From the NCBI GenBank assembly GCA_013396915.1, contig VWZL01002042.1, positions 666,765 through 730,764 of the forward strand: a stretch of DNA of 64,000 bases. The letters run 5' to 3'. This document shows positions 56,301 to 64,000 of the stretch, one piece after another. Made by a program: the position numbers and the translations under genes. Every line of letters starts with the position of its first letter. Position 1 is the first letter of the stretch. This stretch comes from Stercorarius parasiticus. Its lineage: Eukaryota > Chordata > Aves > Charadriiformes > Stercorariidae. The notes beneath the pieces were generated by a model. The model was not told the origin of the DNA. It saw nothing but the letters and a program-made list of their open reading frames with translations, and made no database searches.

Positions 56301-59300
56301 CATCTAAGTGTGCCCTTCAAAGGGCAACTATACGATGCACACATCGTATGAGGAACAACCTTTAAATGAAAAGCATTTTATTAATTCCCTTCATCAACTT
56401 TTCAGCAGCTTTACAAAATAAAAAAACCACAAGTATTTTCTCAAATGTCTCTCTCAACTGGATAATACATACATACAGATGACAACAATTCTACAATGTT
56501 TATTTTAAAGAGAGGGATGGATTGTTTTCCCTTGTGTATTTTTGAGATATATGTAGTTAATAAGTGATTTTTTTAATAACACTCCAAGAAAAAAAATAGT
56601 CTAACTGAATACTGACACATGAAACAGTAACATCTAGGGGAGTTCCATACCACAGCGAAGAACAAATATTGCAAATTTCTCCTTTTGCGTTTCTTAAACC
56701 GTAAAACAAACATCTTCACAAGAATTAAAAAACCTGGCACATTTTTTATTAAGAAAATTAAGTTATTCCCTCCATGGCTTCAGCCCTCCATGGCTTCATG
56801 TCACTAACTTACCACTAGCATGCTCCTCTGTACAGATTCCTCCCTGTAATACGGGCGTACAGGAAGAGGCATCTTTCTGGAAGGAGGCTGTTCTAAACAA
56901 TAGCTGAATCTTTGATTACTGTGGCTACTTTTACATCATCAGGAGCTGACTGAAGTACACAAAGACATATATCCAAAATAATTTTCATGTAGCTAGCTCA
57001 GGCACTCAAAGCAGCCAAATAATAATAACATGGACTTCAATACAAACTGCATAAACCTAGCATGATCCCAGGTTACTTGTTCTACAACACCTAAGTGAAT
57101 GAAACACATTCTATCATCTTCACAGCTCAACATATAGGGCTGGTACACTATACATCTACTACAGCTATGCCTCGTGATTGCAGCGTAGACAGTATATAAG
57201 CCTACTAACACAAAAGCTGACAACTTCCTGGTTACACACATACCGATTACGGTAAATTAAAAGAGTCTAAAACCATGGAAACAATATGAGTAGAGACAAA
57301 GAGAAGTCTTTTAAAAAATGATTCCGTGTTCAGAGACACTACATCCAATAGGATCTTCAACATTGCAGTGTGCTACAGCACAGACCAGTGGTTACTCTAA
57401 AGACATGTTTTTCAGAGTATGTTTTTGTGATCGTTAAAAACTTCTCCAACACAGGACTAATTGCCATTTTAAAGACATTAAAATTTGGGCCTGCAGCACA
57501 CACGCACAAAAAAAGATGCATTGCACAAGTCTTCAGGAATGTGACAAACCAGTATTTATTAGGCAGAGGACACAGACAAAGAGCAGCTCAAGGCGCGTTG
57601 ATGGCACTGGACTTTGGATTAGCCCTTAATTTTGAAAACCACATTTCTACAGTGCTCATGAAAAAAGTGACACAACTCAACACTGGTGTTTTCAAGCACG
57701 CAAGACAACCTTCTTGTTGAAGTCTTACTTCAGGAGCAGTACAGATACTACACATTCCTGCTTGCTGCTTTGAATATTTTCTGAGGTAGCGAGCTATTTT
57801 ATCTACTGAGAAAGAAGCACTTAAAGCTGACAAAGTATATGAGTCACAAATAAAAATGGTAGGTTTTTCTCATTCTAATTATACAGTTAGGTGGTACACA
57901 TCTGCTGGTACAGATTCACAACTGAAGGAAAGCAGAAAATATTTTAAAATTAACATTTGGCTATTTCGGCATGGATTAAAAAATGGGAAGGGTTGTGCTG
58001 CCTGACATTATGTGCAATTCTCTTTTGCCCTTAATAGAAAGAAAAAGGGTTAGTTATTTGTAGCTATTGGCCCGTGTGTTTATACACCTTGAATCACTAG
58101 ATTTCCATATTTATCATTATTTTAAACAGAGATAACAAATACATTACAGTTTACATCTGCATAACATAATAATGGATATGTTGTAATTCAACAGGAATTA
58201 ATCACTTTAACCAATTTATTTTTTGAACCTTAGAATGAATTACTTTCAGTATGTAACAAGTGTGGTAGCCTAGTATATTTAATTTTCATTTACTGTGTCA
58301 AGTGTAGCAAGACTATAGGAAAACAGAATAAAATCGGCTATGTAGAAAATTTTCCTATTTAAGTTGGCCATTTTGAAATTAAAGTGACTCCATAATGTGA
58401 TGCTTTGCACCTCTCAGTACTGTCAACAACATCACATGACCAAGCACTCTGAATTTCTCCAGCAGAACCTGGAAAAAAGAATTCTGCCCTTTTTATTCCT
58501 TTTAAAACTGTATTTTACATAGCTTTAAGACTGTTCTAAAAGCTTTTGTACTTGGCAAACAACAGTCATACAAGCATAAACTATTGACAGACGTATCGCA
58601 TATATATTCTGATATAGTTTCCATAAAAAGACCAAAATACATAAGAGCCACTCAGTGAAGGAAAACAAGTATATCAGGCTTTAACCAAGCTAAAAGCAGC
58701 TGGCTTTTGATGCAAATATCTGGCATTTACATCACTTACGCTACTCTGTTTGCTGAGGAGTGAGGAATCTTCCTTATTTAAAAGGAATATTCTTATTTTA
58801 AGATACTTAAAATGAAATTATGTTCAAATACTTCTTGTACTTTTTAATCTAATAAATTAAACCAACTGATTTCTCCATTCTAGAAGAGGTGGTCTAAACC
58901 AAAGAGCACAGATCTGCAGCTCATTTATACCTTTAGAGATGTACATATCAGAATACAATCAGTATTCCCAGAGTATGCACTAAATCAAATAGCATTTCTA
59001 ACAGAAGCATTAAAATGGCAGATGAGAGTTTTTAGTCCCTTGATAATTAGAGCTGTATAAATGACAGCATTTTGATTCAGTTTAATGGATTTTTTTTCTT
59101 ACCTTACTATGCAATGTCAGTCTCAACACGTTAATGGGAAGTTTCAACACTGTCATTTTGATGAACAGAGAAACCTTAAATTTCAGCAAATCAAAGGCCT
59201 AATATTGTACAGTCTTTTATCAAGCCAAACTCAGAACAACATCAAGAAAAATATGTTACTTTTTCTACTCATTATGACTTCTCTGAAGTAAAACACTGAC

Positions 59301-62300
59301 ACACATTAAGCCTAAAGTAAAGCACTAGCAGGTAACACCAGCAGTGAACATCTCGTCCTTAAAATTAATACTGAAATCACAATTGAAAAATAGCCTCCTG
59401 GCTATGGTTAGTAATTTTTATTTAGAAGCTTCCTCCTTTCTGAGTCAATTGAGATGTAGTATTTTAAAAGAAAAGCAAATTTGCCGTTTCTGTTCCTGCA
59501 TCTGCCTCTCCCTCCCTTAACCACCTTTGAAGTAGAACAATAAGGAATGTGACTTAGCACACTTCTGGTACAGAGGCAAAGAGCAAAGGAAGATTTTCAG
59601 CGTTGACTCACCAGTTAAGATGAATGTAATCATCATCACCACCCAGCCTTGAAAGGGATATTCTTTCTTAACAAATGCTGAGGGAACACTTGTAATGGTA
59701 GAAGAGGTTTAGCTGTACAGAAAGGACTGAACTTGAGGAATCCGCGCACCAGAATATATAGAACTAGCAATGACCTTTCTGATCTTTTGTATCTTTTTGT
59801 GCCTACATGTGTCCTGTCTACACAGAACCCTGAGGGGAAAAAAAAACCCACCCATATACATACACACACAAACACAGATAGATACACTCATATATATACA
59901 TAAGTTCTGAATCTGTCCACGTATCACTTGATACATTTCACAGACCAATTTAGAATAGTGAAATAGAGTTCTTCCTTCCCAAATGCTGCAAAAACTTAAG
60001 TCACACAGTTGTCCTTCCTCACGAACTTCTAACCTACTGTCCCTGAAATCCCTTTACCAAATCCCTTTGCCACAGCTGGCTCAAATGACGAATGCTGTGC
60101 GAGAACTATGGAAATTCAGGGTCACTGCCAATGATGTAAGGTAAGCCATTGAACTAGCAGATCAGTTAATTTTCAAATTTGATGAGAATATCTGTGGGTA
60201 TGAAAACCTAGATTCATGCAATCTTGCCATAGACTCCTAACCACACCACCTAAGCTAGGAACCTACTTGCCCATGACTCTCCCTCCAGTAGGAAGAGGCT
60301 GTTGGGCTCATGCATGTTAGCTGGAAAAGGGATTGAGTGGGGGTTTTTTTGAGGGGGGAGTTAGGGGAGGAATGTTTGTTTTTAAACACAGATCAAGTTT
60401 ACAGTGCATCTCAAAAACGTAATTGTACCTGTGCAAACAGGAACAAGGTCCTGCAACACAAAGGCAAGAAGGAATCATCATGGTAGACAAAAACATCTTA
60501 TACGAGTATTGTCATGCAAGAAAGTAATTGTGCAACTATCCCCCTAAGGACCTCAGTTTCTCACTTTCCATTTCAACATTGCTGATGTTTGTCTGGACTA
60601 CTGGACAAGGCATCAGAGAACGACAGCGTCATTCAGCGATGACAAGACATTCAGCTGAATTACATCCAAGAGCCACTCCTTACTTCCCAGTCTGTGAAAG
60701 TTAATGAGCACAACTCTGCAGATCTTTTTTTGGCTGCCCTTGATGATAACTTCCTTGTTGAGCTTAGAAGAAATGGTACTGAGTTACTATGCTATTATGC
60801 TCAACCTCCCCATAACAAGAAAGACACTAAACAGAAAATCATAGCACTTTGAGGTCTTATTTCTGATGCAGCACAGAAGGTGCTCAGAATTTCATTTTTC
60901 TAACTCTGCTCAAACTGTAGTACTGTACATCACAAGCATTAGGTATCTGCCCTGCAGGATTGTCTCACAAGTTTAAAGAGCATGACTGAACATCTGTGGC
61001 ACTTTCCCATGGCTAACCTTTCATAAAGGATCCAGAAATTAACCTAGAGACCATTTCAGACAATGCCAGGAAAAGAAAAACGTTATCCTGTTAACAGACA
61101 ACAGGGAAATGAGTAAAAACATTTCAATTATCTAGAAGTTTGAGAAACCATGGCCACTTCTGAAAATCCCAAATAAAACCTATTAAACACTAAGGTCACA
61201 GTACATTTGGAACATTAAATAGAACACTGTATTCTTTGCTATGCAAATATGCAATCAATCACTAGGCCTAAATTTACAGCATTTACCGAGACTAAACTTG
61301 CAAAGAAGTCATTTTGCTTTGGTGATGACTATAGGGTTTAATTCAAAACATATGATAGAAACAATATCATAGAACAGAAAACCTGGTAGAAAGATATCCG
61401 TTTTCACCTTATTCTTAGCATATTGTGAAGTTTTGTTAAACTGAAAAATTACACTAAGAAACTACAATATCACCTCAATGTTTGAGGTACTTCAAATTTA
61501 TTTTAGTAAATACTTTAAATGATCACTGATTTCAGCATTAGACTGATAAGTACTAAAAACAAGCTGTGTCTAGCATATCACATAACTAGAGGGCCTGAAA
61601 TCACTTGTGAAGGAGTCAACTACAAATCAAGCGTGAACTGAAGTGCAAAGGTAGTATAGAATTTAAGCCTCTTACCTCAAATGTCATCCATTTTGTCACA
61701 CTCGTAAGTATGAATTCAAAGGGACAGGACGGGCAGACTTGGAATTATAAATAGAGGAAGTGGCATTTTAGCTTTTTCTTAAGATATATGATTTGCATAT
61801 GGAGTTAACCGATTTCATGAACTAGAAAGAACAGGTAGTGCTGAGCATAAGACAAGTATAAAGTACAAGCCAGACATCTAAAGGGAAGAAAATGGAATAT
61901 TTCTATTGCATTAGGTATTCAACCATACTTCCTAAGACAGGGGAAAAAAAAAAAAAAGAAAGACAACGACAGTAAATACACATTCAAAAAAAGGTGTTCT
62001 AACAATAATAAAGTACCTCTTTCCACCAATCTTCTCTTTCTAATAATCTCAACCAGTTACAGCTAGCATTATTGCTACTCAAAACGTCTGTTATCCCTAC
62101 CAAGGCAACATTTACACTTCGGTTGACAACATGACGTAAAATAGGAGCAGAGCGTTAACCCCATAAAAGATTACTGGTTAGCAGTTCCTTATAAACTGAG
62201 ATCATGTATTCAATAGTTCTAAAACCAAAGCATTACACTGGTTCTCCTAATCCACATTCTGATAGACGGCCGTTTGGTACTACCTACTCTGCAGATCTAA

Positions 62301-62811
62301 ATGACTCAGTAACGCTCTGTGAAGTAAAAAAAAAAAAAAAAAGTTGTGATTCCAGCTAAGTCAGAGGATGTGATGTGATCAAGGATGTGATGCATCTTAT
62401 CATCTTAACTTACACTAATTCTAATTTTGTAATTGAATATTTAGAATGCTACTTTGATGGACTAAACCAAATATCTCATCCAGAAGCAGTCTTCGAGAAA
62501 CCTGAAAAACAAAGGGTATTCTGTTTCTAAAGGTCTCAATATACTGGGTGGACCCTCACATGCTCTGCTATCCAGCAAGAGGCGGGATGTATACTCCGCT
62601 GTTAGCACATATGCTTTCTGATAAACTCAAACAACCCTTTAGAAGCTACTAAAAAAAAATGCCAGAAGCAGAGAGAGACACCTCACTCAGTAAGCATCAA
62701 ACAGTACCTTTACAGAAAGCAGCAAGAAGAGCTTAAAGGCAGCTTGTGACTTTAGATTTTCACACCAGTTATCTTGCTTTTGCAAAAACAAGGCAATCCA
62801 TCGCTAATTAG
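53341..62811. other. non-coding AT-rich upstream region of ZC3H12B
   Basis: No coding similarity. It holds a pair of perfect hairpins at 56311-56349 and a short CA/TA-rich run around 59850-59900. I find no 5' UTR exon of ZC3H12B with convincing signals. Confidence 0.5.
56311..56349. repeat. two adjacent perfect hairpins
   Basis: TGCCCTT-CA-AAGGGCA (56311-56326) is followed three bases later by ATACGATG-CACA-CATCGTAT (56330-56349). Stems are 7 and 8 bp with no mismatch. Confidence 0.8.
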
Positions 62812-62891
62812 GTCTGCTTTGAGCAAAGTGTTGGTCTAGATGACCTCCTGAAGTCCAACCCACACTAATTTTCCTTTTATTCTAAGATTCC
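62812..62891 (+). repeat. CR1 LINE 3' end fragment
   Basis: tttgagcaaagtgttggtct then agatgacctcctgaagtcca, ending ttattctaagattc. A diverged CR1 terminus, antisense to ZC3H12B. Confidence 0.8.
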
Positions 62892-64000
62892 TTCAGTGTT
62901 ATAGTGACAACGCTGCTCATTTGCGAGGTGAGGAAGCTGGAAAGTCATCTTCACGAAGACAAGAGAAAAAGCCTACTGCTTTGCTTTCGAAAATTAAAAC
63001 AACAAATCCCTATTGTCTAGCAATTTTATCTCTCCCTTTCTAAAGGGAGATCTATGTATGGACTCGGGCTGAGAAAGGAAGTTTTTTTGGTGGGTTAGAT
63101 TGTTTTAGGGGGTGGGTTTTTGTTTGCTTTTTAGATCAGGACAACATAGAAAGGCAAAGACTTGGCACAGAGTCGGAAATTAGTGTTTGATCTTCAAAAA
63201 AAAGAAAAAGAAAAAAAAAGAAAATGGGAGAGGGAGTCAGAGGGGCAATCGCATGTAGTTTTTAGTTTAAAATTCTCAGACTTAGTTTTGACTTTATCTG
63301 AGGTGCCTGTGAGCTCATTAAAGGAGCGTATGTGTTACATTTCTTGTGTTGATACTTTGTCCCTGTTACAGCATTCCTCTCCAGACAACTGAAACAGAAG
63401 TTGACACAGATAATCAGAACAGATTCAGATAATCAGAAGAGATATTAATGTTGATGAGGGGACTCTCTCCAGATGGACTGAACGTGCAAAAGGAGCTCTT
63501 ATATTTCAGCTATGTAACCAACAAGCACCTTGGCCTACGGTAGGATTTGTAAAAGGCTTTAGTTATACTGTACCATGATATCCAAACGAAATTCTAGAAG
63601 AGGCCCACAACAAACCATGTAAAGCCTAGGTTTTATGTTGACATAGCGATTCAACCTGCTTTGCTAGCAAGCAATGTCAAAAATAACTCATGTAAGAAAA
63701 TGAAATACAATAGCTACCTTTAAAACTCAAAGACACTTAGCTGAAGTACTTGCTTAAATATAGAAAGAACATATATATTTGAATCAAAACTGCCAGCTAA
63801 TGAAGAGTTTTTCTTATTACGGCCGATCTCATTAATAAGTTGTTCACCTCAGAACAATAAAACTACATCTTCAGAGATGCTATACTGCTTAGCTCTGCAC
63901 TTCCAAGTATGTTTCCTAAATCTGAAATACATCAAACGCAATACTACGTATCATGGCATCAGAAAGCCTTGATCTGTAAAGATGGTCACGGTATTCTTAT
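62892..64000. other. non-coding sequence to window end
   Basis: A-rich and GT-rich runs near 63086-63130 and 63197-63225. No gene recognised; the open frame at 63162-63392 begins in low-complexity purine sequence. Confidence 0.5.

Overview
This is vertebrate nuclear DNA, almost certainly from a bird. Introns are long, the splice sites are canonical, and CR1-type LINE 3' ends are scattered through both orientations. The two genes it carries, LAS1L and ZC3H12B, are neighbours in tail-to-tail orientation, as they are on the mammalian X (recalled knowledge; the bird equivalent is a chromosome 4 segment). I cannot name the species.

Left part (about 1-19.8 kb, plus strand): the C-terminal two thirds of LAS1L, the nuclear pre-rRNA processing endoribonuclease that works with NOL9. 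I can place eight internal or near-terminal coding exons (940-1137, 3057-3103, 5768-5877, 10340-10425, 12367-12582, 15740-15875, 16424-16806, 19177-19318). All reading phases agree. There is also a weaker candidate terminal exon at 19512-~19780. The N-terminal HEPN nuclease part lies before the window. One intron holds a complete solo LTR (11023-11999) flanked by a 5-bp target duplication. Just after it the assembly has repeated 1059 bp, including one LAS1L exon, on either side of a 911-N gap. This is most likely a false haplotype duplication.

Middle (about 19.8-35.7 kb): intergenic DNA with CR1 fragments, two pairs of diverged local repeats, a CpG-richer patch near 30.3-30.6 kb, and a 65-N gap. 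I find no gene there that I can defend.

Right part (about 35.7-64 kb, minus strand): ZC3H12B (Regnase-2/MCPIP2), a PIN-domain plus CCCH zinc-finger endoribonuclease acting on mRNA. All five coding exons are present (47171 down to 40374). They join to 837 codons with every acidic PIN residue and the zinc finger intact. The 3' UTR appears to run about 4.6 kb to a poly(A) signal at 35742-35747. From 47.3 to 64 kb lies the 5' side of the gene: an upstream intron or flank with repeats, an LTR-like fragment at 52.4 kb and a pair of perfect small hairpins at 56.3 kb.

Both genes act in RNA cleavage (rRNA maturation and mRNA decay), but nothing in the sequence shows a functional link beyond their conserved adjacency. 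I did not find a convincing new biological system. The items most worth checking are the LTR and gap structure inside LAS1L, the LAS1L terminal exon, and the long structured ZC3H12B 3' UTR.
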